A DNA stretch of 64,000 nt from the NCBI GenBank assembly GCA_964304625.1, contig OZ199840.1:5890001-5954000 (forward strand), read 5' to 3'. The translations under genes and the position numbers were made by a program. The notes beneath the pieces were generated by a model. That model was not told the origin of the DNA. It saw only the letters and a program-made list of their open reading frames with translations, and made no database searches. Positions 1 through 11,904 of the stretch are shown here, in pieces (positions within the stretch are counted from its first letter, which is position 1; the number at the start of each line of letters is the position of its first letter). This DNA is from Kudoa neothunni (lineage: Eukaryota > Cnidaria).

Positions 1-638
1 TTATTAACTCTGATTTTTAATCAGGTTCAGTTTAATTGATTTGATACTAGAAATTTAAAATAGTAAAACAATAACTGCCGTTACAATGATATTTTCTAGC
101 ACCATATACATCAGTTTACAAAATAATGTGCTTTTATCCAAATTGGGATTAGAAAAAAATATACAAATTTAAAACTCGGCAAATGAACACCTTGATACCC
201 TCTACAAAATTTGAGTGCGATTAAATTAATAATCCATGAATTTTATAATCAAAAAAATTGTAAATCTTCATCAAAACAAACAATATAACCAATATCACGA
301 TTTTTTTAGTTATATAGAAGGTAGCAGGTCGTTTGGAATCTCATTGGAGTCTCAAAAATGGAATGCACTAATCCTGCTACAGGAATTAATACTTTGTCGG
401 ATAAACATCTTAACGCATTGTTTATGATTAGAATCACTCATTTAGTACGAGGGTGGGTTAAACTTTTATAAGGCATGATCAATTTTATGTTTCACATTAA
501 AACACAAATTCATATTTTGGTATATTTATTATTTCAATTCTTATAATTGTAGTTTTTTCAAACGAAAATTAATCTTGCCCCCGAAACTTATGAAAATCAA
601 AAATACAACCAGCCATTCAAAACCTTTGGTGACCCTCG

Positions 639-778
639 TTTTATATCAGGGCTTTCTAACTGGGGATGCGATATCCCTCAAAGTTGAAAATAATTTTTGA
701 AAAATTTTGAGTCATTTACACCATATCATATGCAAAGGGGTGCAAGTCCAGTTTTAGTTAAGAAGCGCCGTTTTATAT
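639..778. mobile_element. hAT-type MITE (124 bp) with perfect 8-bp target duplication
   Basis: The element proper is 647-770. It is flanked on both sides by the 8-mer TTTTATAT (639-646 and 771-778), which is the target-duplication length of hAT transposons. The left end reads CAGGGCTTTCTAACTGGGG. The right end, read inward, begins CGGCGCTTCTTAAC, an imperfect inverted match. There is no coding capacity. The exact 8-bp duplication makes the boundaries fairly firm; superfamily assignment rests on duplication length plus the CAG...TTCTNAAC style of terminus. Confidence 0.7.
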
Positions 779-2870
779 CAATGTTGCGCATGCGCTATGT
801 AATAATTTATATTGTTTTTGATTATTATTTATCCAATATTTGTTCGATGGAATTTTTTTGATATTTCGAATAATTTTAAAAAGAGAAATTTTGGATAGCT
901 ATCTACCCGAATTTTATTTCGAGGGTATTTTTACATTAACTTTTTTCATATATGATAAAAAAATTCCATTCGTTTTTAGCAAGCTTTCATTAAAACAGAA
1001 AATTATAAAAACTTGATAGTAATTATATTGTTGACAAAATTCACTTCGGGTAGAATTCTACCCCATTCCTCTTAATTGGTTAAATGCAAATTATGCTGAC
1101 GTTTCGAAATCGATGATATCGTATTGTGGGATTTTAATTCCAATTTTCTCCTTCAATATTTGGCACATGACTTCAAAATATTTCGTTATTTTTTCACTCA
1201 TCAACATATAATTTAGGGGGAAATGTTTGTAAAACAGTTTCCCATATATTACGTAAAGCTGGTAAAAACAATTAGGGGTCTTTTAAAAGTACCGGCTATA
1301 GTCTTAATTGAATATGTTTTTTAGTTGCAGTAAGTTTGTCTTCGGTTTTAACATGATCATTTTTGAGAGAAATTTTCTGAGTCGTACAGACGAAAATCTT
1401 TCTCTCTAAGTCTATCTATTTTTAATTTTGTAATATCAATATATGAATTAATATTCATATTATCCTACTCAAGAACCTCGCGGATATTTTTCTGAATAGA
1501 TTTTTTAAACAATAATGATATCATGTATATTTAAATTAGATACCATTGATGAATGTACTTCGTTTGTCGCATATTTAATGTGTTAGGCACAACATCTCAT
1601 TTTAATGTCAGAAATGGTATGTTTCAATGTAGTTATCGGTAACAATATGACTGTGTTTTGTTATTTCTTCAGCGAATGAAAAATTGCGCCTAAGTGTAGT
1701 AATCAGCCAGCCTTTCTAGGTTCCAATCTTTGCATTTTCAGAATAATTATTGTTTTGGGTGGCATTAAGTAAAAGTATTCAATGAATAATTTTTTTGACT
1801 CATTCGTTGAATATAGAGTAAAGAATACCTTGATTTACCTGAATTTTGTTCTCCGTTCATTTTTCCAACATTATAAGAAGCCCCAAGTAATTGTCATATC
1901 ACCCTATTACCCTGATTTTACTGTAGAATTATTATTAATAATACAATTCAGTATAAATTAATTCAATCTACGTATTAGAACAAGACCAATGAGATGTTAT
2001 TGCGGAGAGTGGCAAATATGGCCGCATTTTTCTTGTTACAAGCAAAATTTCACGATTTTTGGCATCTACCTAAAATCCAGAAGATAGAACCATTTAAAAT
2101 GAATAGGTTCAGCGAATCCACAATATTTATAATATTGTGATCTAAGAATCTTTGACTAATCTAATCTCCATTTTGCTACCTGCTGAGTATTTAGTGAAAA
2201 TCAATTTTATTATCAAAAAAATGAATTGAGAATAAACATTAATATTTTTCCCTATATCTCCCACCAAAAATTGTATGTAATATTTAGCTATAATTACACA
2301 AATAACAACCAAATGACTTGCTTGGTTACGATAGATTTAAAGTCCGAAAAAATAAAAAAAAATTAAAGTTCTATTTAGTAAGCCAACGAAACTGCAGCAT
2401 AATGTGAGTCTTAGATTATATTGCTCTTCAATAGCAAGAACTCTATTTTCAATCAAAAAAGGTTTTTAATATTTTGATTTTCGAACTAAAAATCATTTAA
2501 TCCACATGTTGCAAATAAAAACACAAAAATGTTCATTTTCTAAAGGGCAATCGTAAAACAAGGATTAAATCATAAATAAACCACAACGTTGAAATTCTAG
2601 CGCTCATACTTTCTAAAATCGATGGAGTAAATAATCCAACACAACATCTGTTAAAAATAGTTTTCTACTCGAAATTTAAGATATTTAAATTAATTAGGAA
2701 TAGCCATTAAATCTCTAAATAACTAATATGTACATTAATATGTTTCGCATCCACAGCTACGATAACATAAATTTATCACACAGTTGGAAAAATTGAAAAT
2801 ATTACAAAAACACAAATTTAAGCCATTATAAGCTTTTAAAGTCTACACAAATAACGATAAGTTTCAATAA
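779..2870. other. Intergenic, no gene recognised
   Basis: This is AT-rich sequence with only short chance reading frames. The one notable thing is the palindrome TGCGCATGCGC at 785-795, the same motif that sits near several gene starts in this window, so an unrecognised promoter may lie here. The first 638 bases of the window are similarly featureless. Confidence 0.5.
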
Positions 2871-2876
2871 GGTTTA

Positions 2877-2886
2877 AGCATGCGCC
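2877..2886. promoter_or_regulatory. GCATGCGC motif upstream of RPL32
   Basis: AGCATGCGCC lies about 50 bases before the RPL32 start codon. It is a variant of the palindrome TGCGCATGCGC found near the starts of ISY1 (8001-8010), CysRS (18066-18076) and TIM (41888-41899). The core resembles the NRF-1 (alpha-Pal) site known in animals; function here is inferred. Confidence 0.4.
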
Positions 2887-2934
2887 AACGACTTTATACG
2901 TTGATAATCGGTTACACGAGGTTTGACGTACACA

Positions 2935-3611
2935 ATGGTGCAGCCAACAATTAAAAAGAACGTCATCAAGAAACGAACCAAAAAGTTTATACGTTTCCAA
3001 TCTGATCAATTCAAAAGAGTTAAAGTATTACGTCCTGTGATGTGATGATGAATCTAAAATGATTGTTAGCCCAACTGGAGAAAACCAAGAGGTATTGATA
3101 ACAGATGCCGAAGAAAGTTTAGAGGAAATAGATTGCTACCTGGTGTTGGTTACAGAAATGATAAATCAACAAGGTTCATGAACAGAGATGGTTTCAAAAG
3201 ATGTGTTGTGAACAATGTCACTGTAAGTCACGCGCTGTCTCTTTTTTATGATATTCTGTCCTTCTACACACCTCTCGAAAGCGTTATGATTTGGATTCAA
3301 ATTATAATCGTCAAGTAGAGGAATAGCAATCGAATAGTTGGGTGTCTTGATATTGATTTTGGTATTAGGCCAAAAATTATTCTCACATTCTCACGTTGTT
3401 GTTTAATTATTCGCTCTGAATGAACTGTTGTTGAATTGGTTAATTATTGTAGGAAATGGACGCGTTGATGATGTTGAAAGGTCAATATGCTGCAATCATT
3501 GGTCACGCTGTTAGCGCTGCCAAGAGAAAGGTTATGATCGATAGAGCTCTTCATCTTGGAATCAAAGTCGTCAATGGATCAGCCAAGTTGAGATCTGAGG
3601 AAAAGGAATAA
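2935..3611 (+). CDS. RPL32: 60S ribosomal protein L32 (eL32), three exons
   Basis: Structural protein of the large cytosolic ribosomal subunit. Exon 1 (2935-3024) encodes MVQPTIKKNVIKKRTKKFIR and on to FQSDQFKRVK. Exon 2 (3070-3222) encodes PNWRKPRGIDNRCRRKFRG and LLPGVGYRNDKSTRFM. Exon 3 (3453-3608 plus stop) encodes EMDALMMLKGQYAAIIGHAV and ends in NGSAKLRSEEKE. The blocks KKRTKKFIR-QSD, WRKPRGIDNR, LRSEE and the overall length (about 132 residues) match eL32. The first intron is placed at 3025-3069 (45 bases) because this restores the family spacing between QSD and WRKP; a 5' site at 3037 is possible but would add four residues. The second intron (3223-3452) has a strong GTAAGT donor. Reading frame is otherwise intact. 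The upstream GCATGCGC motif may be part of its promoter. Confidence 0.9.
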
Positions 3612-4585
3612 CTTTATCTATCACAGTGATGGAATGCGTTAGTGTGTTAGTTTGTTGGTTTTTTGCTTTTGTTAACAATTTATGTGTTCATTGACTGTTT
3701 GGGGGTTTTAATACTTTTTCTTATTTTGTCAATTAAGTGGTTTTATTTGAAAAGCACGAGTTAATTAGAAACGTCGTCTTTTTCATTTAAGTAATGTCAA
3801 TTTGAGGATATAATTTTTACTGATTAAATCGTTGGTAATGTTAGTTTAAATGAGTTTTCGTAAAAATCTAGCTTGCCGTGATTACGCATGAATTTATGAT
3901 TCGCCATTTTTGTCATGGTGCTCAATTAATTTGTTGAGATATGGCGATGTTTTAATGTTCGTTAATTGAAGCTACAAATCAAATGAATTCCTGGTAATAA
4001 CCACTAAATACCATGATCTTTAGAATAAAATGGGATCCGTTTGGATCTATAATTTTGTTTCTTTTACACTAATAGACGAGGTTAACTCAGGCTCCATCTA
4101 AAGTTTAACTACACCGGTACAGTAGGGTGCAGTAGGTAAGTGACCACACATTTTTATAATACAACTCATATAATGATAGGTTGATTAAAGTTTCATTTTT
4201 TTATTTAAATGGGGTAATTCATAACCATTCTAAAGATTTTATTGGAGAAATCAAACAATTTCATTTTCAAATGTGCGTTAAATTATTTGAATGCGTGTAT
4301 GTGTACGTATGCAATTGGTCTGTTTAAAAATTCAATTGCCTACATGGATACGAATAATATGAGTTCTCCAAGATAATATTACAAAAATGCAATATATTTG
4401 ATAATAATTAATATTATAATAAATACTTTTATTTGACGAATATATTAAATATACAGTTAAGCAACCATATAGCGTAGTAAATCGAGACTTTAGATTCACT
4501 AATCTTTGGTGGTTTGCACCTGCGCATTAAATAAAACAATAATTCTTTTTTATTTTCATTCTATTTGTAACATGGGAATTATAGG
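3612..4585. other. Intergenic downstream of RPL32, no gene seen
   Basis: AT-rich sequence with no convincing exon, RNA gene or transposon terminus. I did not find a canonical AATAAA close behind the RPL32 stop codon. Confidence 0.4.
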
Positions 4586-4589
4586 GGTT

Positions 4590-4763
4590 GTAATCCAGCA
4601 ACCGCATATGCGCAATCGAGAGCGGAGTGGTATGGCATCACCATCTTTTAATGCTGATAACGCAGGTTCGAATCCCAGCTCGGACCTTGTGTTACACCTT
4701 TTAACTAATTATTTTATTTCATTTGTTATAGAATACAATAATAATAATAATAATAATAATAAT
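4590..4763 (+). mobile_element. tRNA-derived SINE-like sequence with AAT tail
   Basis: A GAGCGGAGTGG stretch near 4619 resembles a pol III A box and GGTTCGAATCC near 4664 is a perfect B box, at tRNA-like spacing. The flanking acceptor and T-stem positions do not pair, so it is not a working tRNA. About 60 bases further on it runs into a uniform AAT microsatellite (about 4737-4763), the kind of simple-repeat tail SINEs carry. Exact 5' boundary is not determined; a decayed tRNA pseudogene beside an unrelated microsatellite is the alternative. Confidence 0.5.
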
Positions 4764-4859
4764 GTAGAGTTTTAATTATAAAGACCTTTCTACTGGTTTT
4801 TGTAGCAGTTTTTAATTGAGCTGTAGGTTTAATACCATTTCCGACATTAAAATCTAGAT

Positions 4860-5570
4860 CTTTCCCACATTTTGTATTAAATCTTTAAATTCTCCATCAC
4901 CAACAAACGTATTGTCGTAAATGGGTTCTAGATTCCTTGGTTCCTCGATTCTATCATTCATTTTATTAAATTATCGCCATAAAATTATTGTAATCAAATG
5001 AATCTTCAGACATAGTATCACTTTTAGACTCAATATAAATCTCTCTTTACTATTATACTATTGTTAAATAGTGGAGACTTTTTAAAGTTTTTTTTAATGT
5101 TTTTACCATTCCGCTAACCATTTTCATTGTGTTTATGTAGTATAGGATGGTATATTTAAATATGCCTTGATTTTTCCATCATTATAAAGAACTTGTTTGA
5201 TTCGTATTTTTCTGAAATAAGACTTTAAACTATTTATCACAATGAGATCCATTGGATGAGAAACATTAGTTTCATTTGTTTGATAAAAATGATACTTCAG
5301 TAGGTTCGAATGAGTCATTTAATTCTAGGTGTGATGGAAACTGGTCTAAAAGTATAAAAACTTTTCAATTTTTTTATGAATCATTTATTGAGGTCCATAA
5401 GAATCTCAAAATATTTTATCGCACGCTGAATAATTCCTTTAGAGCGCGAGATTTTTGAAATTTTTGGATAACGCGAATTGGATTCGCTTGTAGTTTGATA
5501 GGTCCTCTGGGACAACCTCTCGTAAAAAGAGCAGTTTCCTCAAGATTAATTATATTTCAAACAAACTCTT
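4860..5570 (-). pseudogene. Decayed pogo/Tigger-like (DDE) transposase fragment
   Basis: Conceptual translation on the minus strand gives, across frames, ILLLDQFPSHLELND, like the LLLDNAPSHP block of Tigger/jerky transposases, and then VSHPMDLIVINSLKSYFRKI (within 5133-5318), which matches the later QPMDQGVI-FK-YYR block. The catalytic-core order is right, but frame changes and stops separate the blocks, so the copy is long dead. No terminal repeats were located. It belongs with the other pogo-type remains at 38.5-40.2 kb and 54.4-55.3 kb. Confidence 0.6.
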
Positions 5571-5699
5571 TTTTATATACTTAGGAAACTAATCTCTACT
5601 CTAATAAAGTTAAAATCGTTTATTCTAAAGTTTTTAGTAATCATTGTTGTTTTGTTAACGATCAAAAGTCCAGGGATATTTTCTTTTTTTATCGCGTAA

Positions 5700-6455
5700 A
5701 TAATAAATATTATTATGCAGTCATAAATATTTTTTGAAAATTGAATAAATTTTCCATTTGATACCCTAATTCGATGTGAAGAAATATCTGAATTTAGAAT
5801 TTTCGCTACTTTGATAGGACGTTATGATGAGATTAATAACTTCACCACTTTATATTTAACTTTATTAACAAAATACCGGGTAAGTTAATATCCTCCAGTA
5901 TCATATGGTTCGCGCCAAGCATTTATTTTAGCGAATTATAATAATTTTGTAACTATGAAAATCTAAATATTTGTTTAACTCGGTCTGAATTTGGGCAGAA
6001 CGTGTAAATTACGCCATCTGCAAGTTGTACAATGGATGTTTTCGACCAATTTATCTAAACTATAATAATTCATCTAAATATCACTAAGAAATTAGGATAA
6101 ATTTCCTCCAACTAACTTTTGTATCAGAGTTAACAAATTAAAAAATTTTAGGCTAATTTTGAAATTTTTTATTTATGTAGCCTAAAAGTTCTAATTTAAA
6201 GTTTCCTCAATTTTTGTCAAGCTCATAATTACCCTCTCCGAACCGAAGTCAAGAATAACTAATTATAGTCAAAATTGCAGATGGCATATTAAATTGTTTT
6301 CGCAAATATACGTTTCCCTGCAAAAATTATATATTATATTTTGCTTAAATAATTTCACAACATAATGAAGTTAAAAAAAGAAAGACATTAATCGAACATG
6401 ACTGATTATTACAATAGGATTTAATTCGAATGAAAATCGATATTAACAACAATCG
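5700..6455. other. Intergenic; short inverted repeat pair only
   Basis: No gene seen. GCCATCTGCAA at 6013-6023 recurs inverted at 6275-6285, possibly the ends of a roughly 285-base MITE or a chance pair. Confidence 0.3.
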
Positions 6456-7902
6456 TTATTGATGTCTTGCGAGATTTTTGCTTTCCCGCTCCTGTTGGAT
6501 CAATTCATCTGTGGTGTACCTTGCGAGAAGCTCGGCCTTTTTACGTTCGACCAAAATATTCTCAACCTAAGTATTGAATTAGGACAAATCCTCCAACTAA
6601 AATCCTCAGCCGAAAGAGACCTCTTCTTGAGTGGGTATATTTGAAGTGGTGTTAGATGGTGCGGCAGGGGTTGTATTATTTTCATGTTGATCGTGAGAAA
6701 CCTGATGAATTGTTGTTGACATTGGGTTATCGGGATCGAATTTGACCTAAAATTTCCATCCATTCAACGCACAACAAATACATAATAATATTTAATGTTT
6801 AATTTTGCAATACAAGATCAGAAAACTGTTTGTATTTGGATTTTTTTGTGTAGAGCTCCTGAAAAATTTCATCAGTAACACAATTGTCCCAATTTTGCAG
6901 CGCTTTTTTTCTCACTACACATTCAAAAAAGAATAAAATTCACAACCACATTCAGCTCATATATACAGTCTTCTTCCAACTTGGCTTCTTCTTCCAGATC
7001 GATATACAAGTCATTCGTGGTTCGGTAGCCATAATAATCAATATCTACACATTTTGTGAGTTCGTATTTGGATTTTTTATCCGATTTATCAGCTCCTACT
7101 CAATAAATTAAGTCAGTAGATTGCATAAGCAAAAATCGAATGAGAAATAGAACACTAACTGATATGTTGATTTTCGAAGAGTTCTTTAACACCAGGGAGA
7201 TCTTTAGTGGCTCCAAAGTATTTGTAACCGCCCGATCCAATAATTTCGGTTCCATTATCATCAAGTTCTTGGCCGATTTTCTACATATAAAGAATAATCA
7301 AAAATAAACGATCAAATATCAAATATCATATATCATATAAATAGGAAGAATATTACTGACAAATGAAAATTTTAATTATACCGTGTAATCAGGTCCACCA
7401 AGTTGTTTGATACGTTGTTCGTATTTACGTTTCTGTCTGATAAGACGGTTGATTTCATCGTTCAAATCTCGAAGGCGAAATTCTCCCAATCCAGCTATAA
7501 TCAATCGATCAATCAATCAAAAATCGAACAAATAGAAAGTACCATTCTGGATTTGACTAACTTTTTTGGTAATCTCGTGTATCATCTACGAATTGGTCAT
7601 TAAAAATTTGTTAAATAATCAACTACATCTCGTCTGAATTTTTCCAACACTTCGATATCATTGCATTGAGAAGGAGATGAAGGTCTTGCGGGCTATTAAA
7701 AACAATTATTAGAAACACCACTGTAAAGCTAAGTTACTCTGAACTTTTTTTCATTTTTTTTCATATCGACCCATCTCGAAAGCATAGACCTGAATGATTA
7801 AAAATTAGATGTAACTTAATGAAAACCACTCACATAGCCTTTTCCGCATTTCTAGCCTAAAACATGCTTATATATCTTCCCTATCCTAACCAATCTTACC
7901 AT
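6456..7902 (-). CDS. ISY1: Pre-mRNA-splicing factor ISY1, eleven exons
   Basis: ISY1 is a component of the spliceosomal NineTeen complex, acting in the nucleus around the first catalytic step. Spliced exons (descending): 7902-7900, 7856-7834, 7789-7738, 7692-7627, 7585-7543, 7494-7382, 7280-7160, 7095-6967, 6914-6814, 6746-6621, 6566-6456. All joins have GT and AG and keep frame, giving 295 residues (human ISY1 has 285). Diagnostic blocks are [14 protein letters not shown] at the N terminus, [20 protein letters not shown] then [39 protein letters not shown], and a C-terminal [14 protein letters not shown] helix. The ATG is alone on a 3-base first exon followed directly by a GTAAGA donor. It is divergently arranged with the gene starting at 8386, sharing about 480 bases. 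Confidence 0.9.
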
Positions 7903-8385
7903 TTTTACTCGGTGTCAACAAATGGGATAATAAAAGAATGTCTCTGTTAAGTGAGGTGCCCTAACGAAGTAGAAATTTACGCAGAGCAGCTGTTTATGTG
8001 TGCGCATGCGTTAAACACGTGTGATTTGTTTTGTTGTTTTATTCACTAATTTGAAATTATTATTTTGATATTTTACAAATATTAATTAATTAATTATATA
8101 TATAATATGATATATTTCAAACAATAAAATTCTAAAATTTTTGCATATAAATTTTATATTCGAAAATAATCACACCAAATATCTAATACTTTCGTTTTCA
8201 TTTATGTTACATTAAATGCATTATCTCATTGTGAATATTCTTATTTATACATTTGTATAAAAAAATTTTCATCATAAGGGGAAAAGTTGACCGCTTATTG
8301 ATTATATCTTAGCGCGTGCGTGGACAGTGGTTTAAATATTAGAAAATTCGCCTGATCTTTCAAATATATACTGAGTTTTGTACGC
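7903..8385. promoter_or_regulatory. Shared (bidirectional) upstream region of ISY1 and the 8386 gene
   Basis: 483 bases separate two divergently oriented start codons. The region holds TGCGCATGCG at 8001-8010, followed by an E-box-like CACGTG a few bases on, about 100 bases from the ISY1 ATG. The rest is AT-rich with TA runs around 8090-8110. A promoter role is inferred from position. Confidence 0.45.
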
Positions 8386-11300
8386 ATGTTAAGGTTTGCA
8401 TCACTCAAAAAAATATGCAGACTCGATAGATTGGAGCCATTTTCTAGGTAAAAGCTAAATAATGCGAAAATTTTGAATATCTGTTTTAGAACTGATTTAT
8501 GGTCACACAGAAGATTTCAGACAGGAAGTATTAACAATAATGCAGAATCGTTAATTGTGATTAAAAATATCGACGGAAAAGTGGAAAAAAGTTTGCACGA
8601 AAATCTCAACAACTCGTTTATGCGAGTGTTCTATCAAACATGTCCAATCCCTGAAAGTTATTCGTCAAAAGCGTCAGTCACCAACTTTTACGTTTCTACA
8701 AATGATATCGGAAAATGTGTGCCACATTTGAGCAAACTTTTTCCTCCTCATAACCGTTATGGAATCGGTTTCGAAGTGCTTCCACCTCATATTTCTAAGT
8801 ATTTATTCCAACAAATTGAATATAATCTTTTTATATTTGATAGGTATTTCTATACGAATTTAAAGTTAAAAGTGCCCATCAGTGTCATAGAAGATGCCCT
8901 AGGGTCGTTGCCATTTGTTTTTTGTTATAAGATAAAGGGTGATTTAAATCACCTCGATTCTTATTATATTCGACTTAAGTATGTTCAAGACGTATGGATC
9001 TTAATGGATAAATTGTCATGGAACAATTCTAAGGCTCCTACTTTTAACTCAATTGAAAGTCTACATAATCCTAACTTTTTCTACAATACCAATAAACTGG
9101 TGTTAAGAAATGCTGAAAGCGATTACACTTCTTTTTTTGAAGATTTAAGAAATAATGACAATACTGAATTAGTTAATCATTTAAAATCTATTCTAAAATC
9201 AAATGTGTCTGTCGAACAACTTGAAGATGGAGTTGCTGCTGTTGTTGTCGAGATGGATAATGAGGAAAAATTTGATCAATTTTTACACTGGAATTGTGAT
9301 AAATTCTACTTTGATCCATATTTCGACCGAAGCAACTCCAATCAAACTCTCCTGCATAATCAGGTGTGGTTGACATACGACAAACCACAAGAAATAATAC
9401 CCGCCTTCAGCCAACTTCTTCCCAACTGTGATCTACACAGCTACAAATTGTTCACTAATTTCAATCCCAAAATAAACAATTATGCCATCTTACGAGTCAA
9501 AAATGAGAATGTCGATCGAATTTCCTCAAATATCCACTCACTCAATACCATTACACTTCCAACCAGAAACAGCATATTCAGCAATAATATCATCATTGAT
9601 GATAAATATTATGGAACTGAAATGGAAGATATTGTCGAGTTTTTAAGACCATACGAATATCATGATATCCGTTTTGAAATGATAGATGGAAATTCTGTGG
9701 TGAGAGTGGCAGTCAAAAATATACCCAGCTATTATGGTATATTACATTCGAAATGTGTCGACCGGAAGGACACTTTGACTGCCACTCCAGCCAGATTCAC
9801 CCCTTTCTATCAGCAACTACTCACCAAAAATCCCCTTTTTAACAATTATCACTTTTGGGTGGATTATTGCTCGATTGTGTTCAACGTGAATAGCTTCAGC
9901 TCTAATAACGCTCTAAAACTTGTTCAACACGCTGTCGATCATATACTCGAAGAATGCCAACAAAATAAAAATATCGACCCTGCATCCTATTATCGAGTCA
10001 AATATCTAAAAGAGGGAGACTATCAAACATATACTGTTGTGGTGGAATTTGATTGTGCTTTGTTGTCAGCCCCTATGATGGCTATTTTTTCCAACGGCTT
10101 ATTCAATAATATCAATTCCATAGAACCAGTTGCTTTTTGGAATAATTCGGCTTGTCGTGGCATCCCTTTCGCGAATGAGTTCATTATTAGTGGTCTGCCG
10201 GAAGATATCGATCTAACCGCCTATCTGAAGGAGCTGTTTTGTGACGTGAAATTCAACTCGCTACAATTATCCAACAAAAACAATGGAACCTATTGTATTA
10301 CGGTTTCGTCTCCCAGACAAATCGACAAGTTGCTCAGCAAAAATTTCCATTCCTACGATAAATATTTCAATGTGGTTATCAATCAAAATGTGTGCTCGCC
10401 CAAATTATTTATCAAAAGCAACAACCAAATCTCATCTAATACATTTTCCATTGTGAATGATGGTTCAAATTTGGGTTTGAGTGAAAGCCAACTGCTGGAT
10501 TGGCTTCATCCTTTGATACCACGCCAAATTCTACATTGTCCACATACCAACAACCTAATGGTTACTTGTCGTAACGAAACCGATGTCCAAAAATTGTTAT
10601 TCACATCTGGAACAATGCACAAAGACTTCGGAGTGCCATTGTTTGTACGCTTCTGTCCTCGTTCCTCCCAAAATGATACTAAACAAAAAATGCAAACGTC
10701 AATTACTCAAATGAATTCATCTCTGAATGTGAGTGGGAGTGGAAATAAGAGTGTGTTAGTTAATATGTTAGAGCGAAGTTTTCCTCCAAAAAATCCGCAC
10801 ACACTTGGTCGTATTTCACCATCATTAGCTTTGGCTGTTCTTAGTCAATTTGAACATCCCAATAATTCCCTAAATTCAACTTCTCACTTTACACCAACCA
10901 AGTCGGACAGTTTTGATCAATACAACGAAGTTTTTTATCCAATGTGGAAGACACGCCCTAAATTGGTAAGAGAAGCCGACAACCTTTCTTCCCAAACAAT
11001 ACCCAATTCGAAAAACCTGCTACTTAAAGATCAACTGAATGTGACTAGAGCTCATTCTTCTCTTCGCTCCATAAACCATGGTTATCCAAAGATAAAAAAA
11101 CCACCTGTGGATTCTTCTCAAACTAGGACTCAGTGTGGTGATGGCGATAAAGCTTTCGCTTTATTTGAAATGTACATCAGTGAAATAACTACTAATACGG
11201 CAGTATCGGATGTAAAACCTTCGACCAAAAGTCATTTTATCCAAAAATCGCCGGAAACTGAACCTAAGCAGGTTATCTCCATTAATGATGGTTACCAAAG

Positions 11301-11499
11301 ACAAATAGTTCCTATGATTATTTCAAGAATAAATAAATCAAATATTAATCTTCCTGAACAATACCAGTTTCTAAAATCGGTAACTCCTCTCATCCCCACG
11401 GTACCACCGCAAAACCGAGCTCGTATAAACCGTGATAAAACCAATCCAAAGTGTGGAAAGCTCAAAAAGAATGAAGCAAATAATAAACTTAGAAAATAA
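8386..11499 (+). CDS. Uncharacterised 1,023-residue protein with probable repeated RRM-like folds
   Basis: Exon 1 (8386-8447) encodes MLRFASLKKICRLDRLEPFS. A 42-base intron (8448-8489, GTAAAAG to TTTTAG) joins it to one huge exon, 8490-11499. I chose this start because the long frame has no ATG until well inside (about 8620) and the splice restores frame. I do not recognise the family. The first three quarters alternate predicted beta-strand and helix segments in a beta-alpha-beta-beta-alpha-beta rhythm. The clearest unit is EFIISGLPEDIDLTAYLKEL followed by NGTYCITVSSPRQIDKLL, like an RRM's RNP2 strand and first helix; other likely units start at NKLVLRNAESDYTSFFEDL, NIIIDDKYYGTEMEDIVEF and FSIVNDGSNLGLSESQLLDW. 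Aromatic RNP1 residues are poorly kept. The last 280 or so residues are Ser/Asn-rich and end in basic KKNEANNKLRK. A poly(A) signal AATAAA follows at 11536. Confidence 0.75.
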
Positions 11500-11904
11500 T
11501 TGTTTATTTATTTTTGTATATTTTTTTTATTTTTTAATAAAATGATTATCTCCTTTCTTAACATTGCGCAAAGCATCTTTTTTATGTTTTGACCTAATAA
11601 AATTTTTATAATTACAAATTATTGTTCTTTTTATTGAATAACTTTTAATTTTTGCCTTATTAGAGATTTTTTGGAAATAAATTCTAAATATCCGACTTTA
11701 GATTAAAGCTTATATATTTTCATTTCTCATAACTTCAAGGAGTGGAAAAAATTGACTGCAATTATGATACTTAAATCAAGATACTATAATTTAGATTCTT
11801 GTTTATTTTAGAATTGTAATTTATATGTATTTATTTTAACCGTTTTAAAGATTTCTTAAAAATAACTAATATTTTTTTAATCACAAAGAAAATATATTTT
11901 TCGT

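Noticed and set aside
236-427. 63-codon open frame near the window start
   Set aside because: Low-complexity composition, no motif, no splice-supported continuation; looks like a chance frame.
3223-3452. A snoRNA in the RPL32 intron
   Set aside because: Ribosomal-protein introns often host snoRNAs, but I found no convincing C (RTGATGA) and D (CTGA) box pair with a terminal stem.
4610-4690. Functional tRNA gene
   Set aside because: The B box is perfect but acceptor and T-stem positions do not pair; better explained as a SINE or tRNA pseudogene.
6500-6763. 87-codon minus-strand frame as an independent protein
   Set aside because: It reads through an ISY1 intron in a different frame from the ISY1 exons on either side.
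9188-9388. Minus-strand frame inside the 1,023-residue gene
   Set aside because: Shadow of the long plus-strand coding exon.
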